Assembly: GCF_900113745.1 (NCBI RefSeq)
Contig: NZ_FOQL01000003.1
Span: 372,001-436,000, forward strand
Length of the DNA: 64,000 nt
Source of the DNA: Pseudomonas guineae
GTDB taxonomy: Bacteria > Pseudomonadota > Gammaproteobacteria > Pseudomonadales > Pseudomonadaceae
Direction: 5' to 3'
Both the position numbers and the translations under genes were made by a program. Position 1 is the stretch's first letter, and each line of letters begins with the position of its first letter. Below the pieces are notes generated by a model, which was not told the DNA's origin, did no database searches, and saw only the letters and a list, made by a program, of their open reading frames with translations. Positions 58,501 through 64,000 of this stretch are shown here, in pieces.

Positions 58501-58652
58501 CCAGTGACGCCCTGCTCGGCTTTCTCATCAAGCATGGCGCCTGCCGGGTTAAATGCTGCGGTGCTTGGCTCGGCAGGCTTCTTGCGAAGGCCCAGGCCTG
58601 GCGCAGACGGCTGCTCATCGTCCAGCATGGCGCCAGTAGGATCAAAAGCCAT
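49563..58652 (-). CDS. Giant phage polyvalent protein: DdrB-like, two zincin-like motifs, ADP-ribosyltransferase
   Basis: A single uninterrupted 3029-residue frame. Rough order: duplicated Ala-Phe-(Asp/Asn)-Pro-X-Gly-Ala-Met-Leu-Asp at 2-12 and 33-43; glycine-rich hydrophobic stretch 146-192; DdrB/ParB-like domain ~600-800 with Gly-Asn-Gly-Arg; charged coiled coil ~1005-1070; Phe-Gly-Glu-Lys-Ile-Gly-Gly-Ala-Arg-Lys-Asp near 1131 (LPD5-like); LPD1-like domain with His-Glu-Trp-Phe-His (1398-1402); second His-Glu-Gly-Gln-Gly-His (1817-1822, MPTase-PolyVal-like); ART-like domain with Tyr-His-Gly-Thr from 2000; LPD38-like region from ~2495; hydrophobic segment near 2715. The ATG at 58652 (TAATG with the upstream stop, GGGAG six bases away) is chosen over 58667. 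Polyvalent proteins are thought to be ejected with phage DNA to protect it or reprogram the host. Domain names are from memory; unit functions are inference. Confidence 0.85.
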   Translation of the reverse strand: MAFDPTGAMLDDEQPSAPGLGLRKKPAEPSTAAFNPAGAMLDEKAEQGVTGTLWQGAKSAARALDSATSTYTGTGDAVVDNAQAQQEAPKDYRLENFYADVQRNKEDDAEDAGLWDGIKNVGGAIADNPAGAGLAIVEQLPNSVPTLAGGYAGFKGGALAGGALGSVVPVLGTTAGAAVGGVIGGLTGMFIGNTAIETGHKAMAAADDGQFTTDEMGQVQREGAIKGGVITAIDGLTLGLGGKVASAMQRTVTTAMETATRKVLVDRGIDVADEVAVLAARQSPEISAAVRAAQNGAIKVTDTLKRRATEAGTLLGMESVGEGLGEYLGELAATGESDVTDAVMEAALSLGQSGAEAAWNISRNRADRGQWEPAKIQPMSTADNPNPVPIDRPDPNAGSLSRAANLLPAPGAQSDVFVDGSGNASTNRPTWVNPDNDPNAQSFGPGMDQQAARGESTLEGDYIPRPRFAEKPGLRADAVDVADAAFPELTDQRERVFFADEQGNTTQGRSPNVPPRDYVQGGRGMDQQTPTGKTYSNVLAAKNAISKAAQPSLLEVVKLGDKQFEVRPTAEAQEQTKPVLQNRDRSTPASITQMRGIAAKPDYQRVSISRDFANGAPVVEPGASVPANRKGRAEVVSTASGRKINAQYAVIEAADLLPSHDINGSQNADYESGAPGKSRAIAGNGRVTGISHAYTQGTAGEYRRELEADAGGHGISPAAIKGMRNPVLVRIMPQGQITQDIGDESNTATVSALSAGEQARNDAKRIDAGSMVFDDNGEISEATVRQFIQAMPEAERGALLDGGRPSRQAHERAASAVFASAYESDELVRLQAQATDPEARTVLAGLLAAASKMARLKGQGQWDIRGLVVEAAQAAVNATRNGQTLAAYAQQLDIERNPEATYFIDLFAANSRSGKRIGEELSAIADTFYAEASKAEADMFGAVPRRNRQELLGESNGAAEGQPGSAQPTGQPAGSAAIEASGPAAAANDSEQASAGADAQAETFQLNQQTEEELAAADAANKARIKAEEKAQAEADEKQRKADEQAQIKAQSEAQADNFTLGVNADDSLSGQSGMFDSQPSLTELGGKPDVSAKNVIPAQPKQTPTAEPDPRKVAATKPEKTKPQATPTAKVEDFGEKIGGARKDTSTPGKRKAAKGTDSRPAWQRRYEITQVVTSTAPGEAGRWVISDKRKLDWKKQPKQLRGNYATEEEAVQMLPVIAVAQKHRVLSVRDGDGTGFEIWRDVTDRKRVKVVDQVFPSREAGMEYMAKNAEAIIETNTTFGEADLPRPDSTLRQGAERRTGPVKDSAFTEAFGFRGVEFGNWNNQEERQQLLDDAYDGLMDLAEVMGIPPRAISLNGDLALAFGARGQGLSGARAHYEPGKVVINLTKLNGAGSLAHEWFHALDHYFARQDGKSSSEWAMDKDGTRALKIASNFESDAASSGFLRHNSGVREVLRDAYTDLMKTMFSKGETYVEDTVRVDEFVGRSRKELTDRLDEIRRDLAEQKDPRYWKRNNKPASAEQLAEFDTVAQLVRDGKALSTELRANPGKSRSVLTSMRWTNDALEKMSEIYKAVRGRTGFNAETSGVLDRLRQSMSAYSSRLKMLADAQSGEEKVKKVPTQFAMDAKELDQGRGTDYWTTPHEMAARAFQGYVEDKIAEADGSSPFLNFGPENVAIPTPWGWKRPFPAGEERKAINRSFDKLVGVIQTRETEDGNVALFSRRGLGVPGTAGAIFEHDAAKVIIERIGAKLGLGVPIQIYRSEAALFAAEPAISNQAEKDGAKGQVHAVYYRGKVHVVTSAFARETDVETVILDALAHEGQGHYGIRAMYGGDAVSVDAALREVFAAIGGVAGIKRLAAKNGLDLSLYLKTAEGMNPRASAGYLADELLAHLQGKAATVGLTERAKAAIRAYFGAVREWLRTYGFPNLAKGTDADIALLLKRMREASMRKPSGRGLTARFVRAGDTPARFKRAAGIATAAFKSWFGASKVVNNQGEPKILYHGTGEDFTVFDQGRSGSSTRHSTAPLGIFLTGDRDTAQAYANKASDGQPGYARVMQLYAAIRNPYLMSVAESQAIDSPGEAVAFRAKLEREGYDGINLEGTDTWIAFSNTQVKSATDNNGEFDEWSGDIRFRRSARELFDRATGPAPLDRNDPFAAENRRLREDDSTLWAKAKKVFARQFAPGGLLPEAVFNEKITRDSEFQAVEFDVRHLSSTLSKAVKADYGVDIESLTPAQMKLLAEALAGRVDPSIPESTKVAIVAMRQYIDSLSGEYLSILQAQVEANMDGADQALIDKITGNLGAYVNRSYQAFDDPKWFKTVPTEVVNAARAYLISGYVSQGETAAEAARLADVTVNEMLKNGTAYDSMGAFIAEGKLGAKDLTVLIKRKEIAPEIRALLGEYLDPRLNFAKSATKMGRLVWNQRFLDRVLSFGMGTILFEGKNRPADATTQIAGDKSETYAPLNGLWTFPEVAQAFQDALGKEQMSDLYRTVVRLNGMVKYGKTILSPTTAMRNWQSAMFFSLANGHFDMTQMKKSWAALREQVTQTATGDDLTYLRKLKQLGVVYDTPYAGEMMALLQDARMDELLSSKSGTGLKWLRKANQFAQGFYSFGDDFWKIIGFENEKVGLLKAGIPLAEAEVMAAKRIRDTYPTYSMIGKAVQWLRRFPLAGTFVSFPSEIIRTSVNMLQITATDLKSDNPGLRVIGRKRAAGIALVSGGFYALAALTAAAAGVGDDEEEALRDLAAPWSKNSTFLYTGRDADGKLRYFDLSFLDPYGYWKRPLTAMMRDQPWEKAAASGLSDLLSPFFGADITAGAIFEVLANKKPTGGAVFNPDAGSVDQLQDIANHMRKALQPGFVSNGERLWLAGSEARREGSGQPYIMRDELVSLLGWRASTLDTQTGLYYRSFDFTDGLTNAKKTLTRTLRSSNEVSEGDIREAKESANAQYQQAFVEMGRLVRSAEAAGMSRTEIMQTLKLSGVGQRNISALMGGRVPPIDIGMQAQTNAVRQAVVMRDREHGAEIARRFRLAREE

Positions 58653-60622
58653 TACACACTCTCCCATTTGTCGTTGCCGTTGGCGTCAACGCCGCGATAG
58701 ATCGCGCGCTCGCCTGCGCTGTTTCGGTACACACGTCCGCTCTCAAACTTTGCGGCGCCTTGCTCGGGCTGGCTTGCCTGTTCGCCGCCCTGCTGATCAA
58801 CAAAACTGCCGGTCTGGTTATTGATTACGCGAGCTGGTCGCGTCACTAACTGCTGAGTAACTGGGTCGACTTCTTGCCCGCCAGGCACAACCGTGAAGCG
58901 CTGCGCCTGATCCTTGCCGGTGAGCGTGCGAATCTGCTCAGCCAGCGCCGCCCGCTCGCCCGGGGCGGCACTCTCGTATTGGGCGTAGAGGTTCTGGATG
59001 CGCTGGCGGTCGGCTATATCCAGGCTGCCCACCTGAAGCTGTTGCTGCTGTACGCCACGGTTGAGCTGGCTATCAGCGCTCTCTCTGGCGTCACGCTTGA
59101 GGCCCAGCTGAGCGTCGGTGCGCAGCGCTTCGGTACGCGCGATCTGCTCATCATTGCGGGCGCGAAGGCGGTCATCGCGACCTGGCACACGCGAGCTGTC
59201 GCGCACCACGGTCACGCGGCCACCGCCCTCGCCAATTTCGCCGCGCCGGCTTATGCCAATCATCTTTTCGCGCTCGGCAATCGCGCGCTCGTTGCGGTCG
59301 TAGGCCAACTGCGCATCGCCTGGCGCACCTACCGAGAAGGTGCCGCCCTGGCCATTGCCCACGCGGCCAATGCCGCCAACCGACGCGGCTCCAGTAACGG
59401 CTCCAGGGGTTGCCGCTTCATTGGTGAACTCAGGCACGCCGTTGGCACCAATACGACCGACGATTTCGCCACCCTGGCGGCCCTGACCAATGCCGGTGCG
59501 GGTGTAGCCATTCCCCTGCTCGCCGGGTGCATCAGCGCTAATGGGTGAGGTGTTTGGCGTAGCAGGTGAGGTGCTAGGCATGGCGCCCTGGCTTTTCGCC
59601 CACTGGTCAAACGGCTCGCCGCTGTATGGGTTGCTGGCCGATGGCTGGCCAGTGCTGGCAGTCTGAGTGCGCTTCTCGATACCAAGCGCGCCGCGTACAG
59701 TGGCTCCCGCTGATTCGCGCAACTGCGCAGCGCTATCGCTCATGCGGTCCACGCCCGTTCCGAAAATCTCCGCCGCTCCCTCGCGGTATTGGGTTAGCTG
59801 GTCTGTATCACCGCCCGAGAGATAGCCAGCCGCATTGCGCACGCCGTCCCAAACGGCAGATGCCGGATAGGCAGCGATGCCTAGCCCTGCTTCAGCTACG
59901 CCCCGCAAGCCTTCGCTAACCGGCCCGCCAGCTTTAGGTGATGGAATACCGGCTGCCACAGGCTGATTGGCTTTTGGCTGGCCGCCCTTGGTCACAGGCT
60001 GATCGAACTGCGCTTGCATGCGTGCAGCGCGCTCAGGATTGCCCAGCGTTGGCATTGGGGGCGTCAGCGCAGTCTGTATGGCCTGCTGCCCTGCTGCGGT
60101 GGTAACAGCCTCGCCAAGCAGGCCGCGCTGGGCCGTTTCAGCATTGCGCACCGAGCCGGATTGCATGGCTGAATCAACGGCCGCTTGCGCGCTGCGCACG
60201 GCAGGCATCGCGTCATAACCAGGGCGCACAGAGGGAATGCCAATCCGGGCGCGCTGCTTCACCTCTTCAGGGTCTTCGACCAGGCCGCCATTGGCAAAGA
60301 ACTGGCGCGGACCTTGGTCATCCGCTGCAACGGGCTGGTGGGTGGCTGCTTTCAGCTGGTTGAGCGCCTGCACGCCCACTGCATGCACCTGCTCGGGCAG
60401 CATTTCATGCTCACCATTGCTGACGCTGATCGGGACGCTCTTCTTGCTAAAGCCCAGCTTGGCCAGGCCGTCATGGCCAACGGCGGCAGTTGAGTCGGCC
60501 GGCATGATGTAACTGCCAACCGGCGTCTGTTTGTCGATGGAGTCAGATGTGCCAGTGCCCTGGCCGACGATAGGGCCGCCGCCCTTTTGCTTTGCGCGCT
60601 TAGCGCTGGGGAAGCCAAACAT
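58652..60622 (-). CDS. Phage structural-type protein, low-complexity, unknown function
   Basis: A 656-residue protein, rich in Gly, Ala, Gln, Ser and Thr, with little predicted hydrophobic core. The N-terminus has Gly-Gly-Gly-Pro-Ile-Val-Gly-Gln-Gly-Thr-Gly-Thr-Ser-Asp-Ser-Ile, then Val-Gly-Ser-Tyr-Ile-Met-Pro-Ala-Asp and later Val-Ser-Asn-Gly-Glu-His-Glu-Met, a pattern I associate with phage virion proteins of unknown role. Residues ~445-600 are a charged, arginine-rich helical region; the C-terminal ~40 residues look like a small compact module. The stop TAA overlaps the start of the giant gene. Its ribosome site lies in a hairpin. Function not known; an internal virion or ejection partner of the giant protein is inference. 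Confidence 0.7.
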   Translation of the reverse strand: MFGFPSAKRAKQKGGGPIVGQGTGTSDSIDKQTPVGSYIMPADSTAAVGHDGLAKLGFSKKSVPISVSNGEHEMLPEQVHAVGVQALNQLKAATHQPVAADDQGPRQFFANGGLVEDPEEVKQRARIGIPSVRPGYDAMPAVRSAQAAVDSAMQSGSVRNAETAQRGLLGEAVTTAAGQQAIQTALTPPMPTLGNPERAARMQAQFDQPVTKGGQPKANQPVAAGIPSPKAGGPVSEGLRGVAEAGLGIAAYPASAVWDGVRNAAGYLSGGDTDQLTQYREGAAEIFGTGVDRMSDSAAQLRESAGATVRGALGIEKRTQTASTGQPSASNPYSGEPFDQWAKSQGAMPSTSPATPNTSPISADAPGEQGNGYTRTGIGQGRQGGEIVGRIGANGVPEFTNEAATPGAVTGAASVGGIGRVGNGQGGTFSVGAPGDAQLAYDRNERAIAEREKMIGISRRGEIGEGGGRVTVVRDSSRVPGRDDRLRARNDEQIARTEALRTDAQLGLKRDARESADSQLNRGVQQQQLQVGSLDIADRQRIQNLYAQYESAAPGERAALAEQIRTLTGKDQAQRFTVVPGGQEVDPVTQQLVTRPARVINNQTGSFVDQQGGEQASQPEQGAAKFESGRVYRNSAGERAIYRGVDANGNDKWESV

Positions 60623-60629
60623 GGGGAAG

Positions 60630-60649
60630 CCCTCTATGTGTATAGAGGG
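60630..60649 (-). promoter_or_regulatory. Hairpin that includes the ribosome site of the 656-residue gene
   Basis: On the minus strand CCCTCTAT-ACAC-ATAGAGGG folds into a perfect 8-bp stem. Its right arm contains AGAGGG, seven bases before the ATG at 60622, so the hairpin would hide the ribosome binding site. Confidence 0.65.
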
Positions 60650-60674
60650 AGTGTGCTGGGGCGTGAATTAGCTT

Positions 60675-60695
60675 GCGAACCCTACAGCGGTTCGC
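60675..60695 (-). other. Inverted repeat in the gap between phage genes
   Basis: GCGAACC (60675-60681) and GGTTCGC (60689-60695) form a 7-bp stem with a seven-base loop, without a T-run. It may be a weak terminator or processing site after the 152-residue gene. Confidence 0.45.
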
Positions 60696-60722
60696 GGGAA
60701 TTAACGCTTTTAGGCGCCAGGC

Positions 60723-61181
60723 TTACACGGTTTCAATAGCATTCACCATGCCCGTCCAGAAGCGCGGCGGCGGCGGGATAACCGCCTCGCCGAGGTAAGT
60801 TGCACCCCCTGCTATGGGTGGAGATAGATAAGGCATCAGCAAAATATCTGGCGCGGCAGCTTTTGCTATCGCGTCAATGTCCAGTGGGGTTTCAGCAAAC
60901 ACTGGCAACCCATCCGCGCCAACAATACCAACGCCCAAGAAAATACCTGTGTCAGTCGCATAGACAGCTGAATACTCGCCGCCGACGACAACAACCGAAG
61001 ACTCAAGGGCGCCCGCTGCATGCAGAAACCAACGGTATAGGCCGTAATCGAAAAACTCACTTTCTGTTTTCGTGCCGTAACTAGGTGGGCGCTCGTAACC
61101 GTTAGAAGCATCAGCCCAGTCATCAGGCAGCACCCCTTCACTCAGGGTTACAACAAGCTGAAATGAATTGTTCGCGGCCAT
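60723..61181 (-). CDS. Phage protein of unknown function
   Basis: A 152-residue protein of no family I recognise. It begins Phe-Gln-Leu-Val-Val-Thr-Leu after six residues, is rich in Ala, Gly, Pro and Tyr, has a central Val-Val-Val-Val-Gly-Gly segment, and ends with a proline run (Pro-Pro-Pro-Pro-Arg-Phe-Trp). No signal or clear membrane helix. It starts directly after the TAA of the upstream gene (TAAATG), so translation is coupled. With its neighbour it looks AT-richer than the flanking phage genes. A tail or appendage component is possible but unproven. Confidence 0.7.
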   Translation of the reverse strand: MAANNSFQLVVTLSEGVLPDDWADASNGYERPPSYGTKTESEFFDYGLYRWFLHAAGALESSVVVVGGEYSAVYATDTGIFLGVGIVGADGLPVFAETPLDIDAIAKAAAPDILLMPYLSPPIAGGATYLGEAVIPPPPRFWTGMVNAIETV

Positions 61182-61847
61182 TTAGAAATCCTGCCTGGTC
61201 GTGTAAGCGGAAAAAACATCACCATTCAGCTCCGCCGAGACATATGTCATATCACTGCCTGCAGTTCCTGATGCGAGCTGAGGAAGCCTGGTGGTGGTGA
61301 GGCGACTTTCACCGCTCAATGGCTCAGGGGTTATTGTGTAAAGAAAAGCCCCATCCCCTCCGGGGTTAGCGGGCATCGTGAGTATCGAGAGTCTTCTGCC
61401 GTCACTCGCAAAATACACTCTTGCATCACCGTCGGAGGATGGCGCGATAGGGCCAAGCAACAACTCAATGTCGGGCTCTGCAGCACCCTCCTCTGCGAAT
61501 TTTGCATAGCTCACGGTCATCCGATAATCATTAAATAGCCGATCCCAACTAGCGCATATAACGCCCGCATCTATTGGTGAAAACCATTCACTACCGTGCA
61601 GTACATGGTGCTGACTTTTAATACCAAAACCCGTAATCGGCAGCGCGGCTATACGCTTAACCAGTGTTGTTCCTGCAATCGGATCATGAATGGCAAGCCT
61701 ACAAACTTTCTCTGAAAGCCAGCCGTGATAGTCGTCATAAGACTCAAATAACAATGTGGGATTGTCCACGGCTGCGGGCGGGTAAGGGTCTGTTGGCCGG
61801 TACTCTGGTGGCAAAATGATGATGGCAACGGACTTTTTATCGATCAT
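61182..61847 (-). CDS. Phage protein of unknown function
   Basis: A 221-residue protein that I do not recognise. It has a short N-terminal strand (Val-Ala-Ile-Ile-Ile-Leu-Pro-Pro-Glu), then mixed beta-rich sequence with many aromatic residues and Gly/Ser turns, no membrane helix. The ATG at 61847 overlaps the upstream stop (TGATG) and has GGAG eight bases upstream; a GTG three bases earlier is the alternative. Base composition appears AT-richer than neighbours, which in phages often marks a host-specificity or recently exchanged module (inference). Confidence 0.7.
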   Translation of the reverse strand: MIDKKSVAIIILPPEYRPTDPYPPAAVDNPTLLFESYDDYHGWLSEKVCRLAIHDPIAGTTLVKRIAALPITGFGIKSQHHVLHGSEWFSPIDAGVICASWDRLFNDYRMTVSYAKFAEEGAAEPDIELLLGPIAPSSDGDARVYFASDGRRLSILTMPANPGGDGAFLYTITPEPLSGESRLTTTRLPQLASGTAGSDMTYVSAELNGDVFSAYTTRQDF

Positions 61848-62800
61848 CACAGGTTCTCCACTTCGGCCACCAACGTACCGGCCGCACTCGCAGCGCCACT
61901 GGCTACGTTGGCAAATGCGCTTGCCGCCTGTCCAAGCGCCGACAGGTTAGCGTCGAAGTCGTTGCTGGCGTCCAGGGCGATCCGCGCGTTCTGCACGTCA
62001 ATGTCAGCGCCGGCTTTCTCGGTTTCCAGGTTCAACCGCTCAAACGCTACTTCGACGTTGTGGTAGCTGGACAGCGCCTGGTAGAAGGTGCCCATCGCCT
62101 GAGCCCGCACGCGGGCACGCTCCAGATCGCGGTCAGGCATGGCGAACCACATGCGGTAGAAGTCCGCCATTGAGCGCATAAGCCCCAGCTTCAAGTTGAT
62201 CGCTTGCTCTTCGGCAAACTTCAGCAGCTCCAGCTTAATCTCGGCCTCTTTGACCGCCTGCTCGATGTTCACTGCTGCTATCGCCAGGCTGGCACGCTGC
62301 TCGCTCTCTGTCAGTGCGGCGACCATCGCTCCAGGGGCCAGGGTAAAGCCAGCACCGGAGAACGTCGCCGCCAGGGTCTTTGATTCAGTCGTCTGCGCAC
62401 GGTAGGCGCGGTCGCGAGCCTTGTGCCAGATACGCTCAAACACTGTTTCATCCAAGCCAAACGGTTTAACGCCGCTGATCACGTTAAGCAGAAAGTCTTC
62501 TGGCAGCGACTTATTGATCCCCGCACCGATGCTGGGGAAGTATTTTTGTATCCACTCGTCAGCCTCGCCGTTCAGACGGACAATCTCGGTCGACGTGCTG
62601 TCGCCACCGGCAAACAGATCGCTGAAAGCCGGTGGTGGCTGTGTATTCGGCTTACCTACTTCGTGATCAAACTTGGCCTGCTTGACGCGCGTGCGTGACC
62701 GCGTGTTGACGATCAGGCTGCGCGTGTTCAGCGCCTCGGTTAGCGCGCGGTTGGCAATGCCAAAAAGGTTGTTGGTTGTGGCTGGGTAATTACTGCTCAT
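61847..62800 (-). CDS. Phage helical protein of unknown function
   Basis: A 317-residue mostly helical protein with a predicted long alpha-helical middle and end (Ala/Glu/Leu/Arg-rich from ~150). Ser-Leu-Pro-Glu-Asp-Phe-Leu-Leu-Asn-Val-Ile-Ser-Gly-Val-Lys-Pro and Trp-His-Lys-Ala-Arg-Asp-Arg-Ala are its most distinctive blocks. The C-terminal 40 residues are Ala/Ser/Gly-rich and mildly hydrophobic. A virion or tail-associated role is likely by position only. The ATG at 62800 has AGGGG about eight bases upstream and lies 11 bases inside the end of the upstream gene; a start at 62836 is less supported. Confidence 0.7.
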   Translation of the reverse strand: MSSNYPATTNNLFGIANRALTEALNTRSLIVNTRSRTRVKQAKFDHEVGKPNTQPPPAFSDLFAGGDSTSTEIVRLNGEADEWIQKYFPSIGAGINKSLPEDFLLNVISGVKPFGLDETVFERIWHKARDRAYRAQTTESKTLAATFSGAGFTLAPGAMVAALTESEQRASLAIAAVNIEQAVKEAEIKLELLKFAEEQAINLKLGLMRSMADFYRMWFAMPDRDLERARVRAQAMGTFYQALSSYHNVEVAFERLNLETEKAGADIDVQNARIALDASNDFDANLSALGQAASAFANVASGAASAAGTLVAEVENL

Positions 62801-64000
62801 CTGTGCGCCCCTTATAAAGTGGTGAGGCCGGGTCAACCGCGCCGCTTTTCATTTCCGCTGTATCAATGTACTGACCAAGGCCGCCGCCGCCGCCAAGATC
62901 GTCGCGCACCATCACCCACGACGCGCCGCCGTCTGCGGAAGCAAACAGATAGGTGCGGTGATCGAATAGCCCGCCGCTGCCCTCGCGCAGGAATAAGTGC
63001 GCTGGCATCACCACCTCGCCATCTTTCAGCACCTCGCGCTGGTAGCAGTTCAGCGAGAAAAACCGCCCGGAAGGCGCTCCGTTCGGGCTATTGGGCAAGT
63101 CGCCCGTGAACACCACCTGCTGCGCCCCACTGTTAATGTTAATCCGCAACAGGGCGACGCCACGCTCTACGCTGCCTTCCAGGGTTGGCTCATGCATCAG
63201 CACCATAATGTCGGTCGAGCTGATTTGCGCCACCGTGTTGAACACCGCACCAAGGCCGTAGCGTTCTTCCAGCATGCGGTCTTTGGCCGTGCGCTTGACC
63301 TGACCGTTGCTGGTGCCGATCAGCCATGATTCGTTGTTGCTGGTGTTGACACCCAGCAGAGGCCGGTAAGCGCTGCCGAAAAAATAATCGTCACCATCAA
63401 TGGTTGGCGCAAACACAAAGTTGTTCGGCGCGGCAATGACCGTGCGCGCACCGTTGACCATCAGCCACAGCTCCTCAAAGGCCGCCTGGTCAGGGCGCGG
63501 ACCATAGCGGCCGTTGTCCTCAAAGAAGCTGCTACCGTTCTCGGTGCCCGTCTGGAATGAGCGCGTGCGCTGCTCCAGCGAGCCACAAAACTCATCACGC
63601 AGATAGCGCACAGCGCGGGCCAGGTACACGCGCTTGCCCTGCATCACTCCACCCCACAGCATGGCCGGGTACTTGGCCGTGCTGGCGTCCATGCCGCCCG
63701 CGAACAGGCTTGAGCGGGTCGGGCCGAGAACATCCCGGTGCAACAGCTCATGGCTCACTGGGGTTATGCCGGTAATGCGCCCGTCGCTCGCGTTAATAGT
63801 CGCAGTGACCTTCGCCAGCGCGGTTTTGGTCTGGTGAACCGGGGCGTCGGTGGGGCCGTAATAGATAAATTGACCATTGCCATCCAGCTTGGGCTGGCCC
63901 CAGTTGTCATATTCGCGCAAGCGATTGACCACGCTCACCGTAGTGGTGGCGCGCGAGGTCACGGAAAACAGCAGCTCCAGCTGATTGCCCACTTGCGTCG
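62790..64000 (-). CDS. Phage structural-type protein, 5' end outside window
   Basis: At least ~400 residues, open through the right edge; the GTG at 63992 is in frame but the frame continues upstream, so the real start is probably outside. The sequence is beta-rich with repeated aromatic/Gly turns (Leu-Trp-Gly-Gly-Val, Tyr-Leu-Phe-Ala-Ser-Ala-Asp-Gly-Gly-Ala-Ser-Trp, the latter resembling an Asp-box of beta-propellers), which suggests a virion appendage or tail protein. No catalytic motif is obvious. It ends 11 bases inside the next gene, consistent with coupled translation. Confidence 0.65.
   Translation of the reverse strand, partial: TQVGNQLELLFSVTSRATTTVSVVNRLREYDNWGQPKLDGNGQFIYYGPTDAPVHQTKTALAKVTATINASDGRITGITPVSHELLHRDVLGPTRSSLFAGGMDASTAKYPAMLWGGVMQGKRVYLARAVRYLRDEFCGSLEQRTRSFQTGTENGSSFFEDNGRYGPRPDQAAFEELWLMVNGARTVIAAPNNFVFAPTIDGDDYFFGSAYRPLLGVNTSNNESWLIGTSNGQVKRTAKDRMLEERYGLGAVFNTVAQISSTDIMVLMHEPTLEGSVERGVALLRININSGAQQVVFTGDLPNSPNGAPSGRFFSLNCYQREVLKDGEVVMPAHLFLREGSGGLFDHRTYLFASADGGASWVMVRDDLGGGGGLGQYIDTAEMKSGAVDPASPLYKGRTDEQ

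Larger units (their letters stand above)
49133..64000. mobile_element. Prophage-like region (partial, continues to the right)
   Basis: The region differs from the preceding core genes in having a run of six minus-strand genes, mostly overlapping or abutting. These proteins either match phage large polyvalent protein domains or are unfamiliar, with a fully phage-like layout ending in a terminator. The left limit is set in the intergenic gap, because gdhB is intact. No integrase, repressor, capsid or terminase lies within the window, so whether the phage is complete cannot be said; the right boundary is outside. Confidence 0.75.

Overview
The window looks like the chromosome of a Pseudomonas species, running from a block of core genes into the late region of an integrated phage. 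The evidence is the set of recognisable orthologues: the AHL acylase QuiP, the flagellar T-ring protein MotY, a very large NAD-dependent glutamate dehydrogenase, RnfABCDGE followed by nth, a fused MrpA/B antiporter operon, SlyB, PdxH and DinG. From memory, the order resembles two P. aeruginosa blocks placed side by side (about PA1032-PA1060 and PA3480-PA3528), followed by gdhB. I saw no rRNA, tRNA or CRISPR array.

Region 1 (1-20.8 kb) holds the tail of an FAD dehydrogenase, a DUF488 protein, a PLP-dependent cysteine-synthase-like enzyme with a DMT exporter, and the six-gene Mrp/Mnh/Sha cation-proton antiporter operon. Next come SlyB, PdxH, an OmpA-type lipoprotein, a serine beta-lactamase-like esterase, a GH50-like glycoside hydrolase and the DinG helicase. 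The region ends with a CopD-like membrane protein, a glycine-rich collagen-like secreted protein and two tandem glycine-zipper/OmpA lipoproteins.

Region 2 (20.9-26.5 kb) carries small conserved Pseudomonas genes, two of which have SEC-C zinc motifs (one is extremely histidine-rich), and ends with quiP. Region 3 (26.7-49 kb) is housekeeping: nadE, dcd, a cold-shock gene with a long leader, apbC/mrp, metG, the tightly overlapping rnfABCDGE-nth operon (interrupted by an inverted-repeat element between rnfC and rnfD), gloA, argG, motY, pyrC-rnt and gdhB. Most of these units are separated by clear hairpin terminators.

Region 4 (about 49.1-64 kb) is phage-like. Six consecutive minus-strand genes, mostly translationally coupled, end in a 3029-residue polyvalent protein. 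It combines a duplicated N-terminal motif, a glycine-rich hydrophobic stretch, a DdrB/ParB-like domain, two separate zinc-peptidase-like motifs, an ADP-ribosyltransferase-like domain and further large-polyvalent-protein domains. A small membrane protein with a GTG start faces it across a shared terminator. This cassette continues past the right edge and is the part of the window most likely to hold undescribed biology. Domain names are from pattern recognition only; no database search was run.
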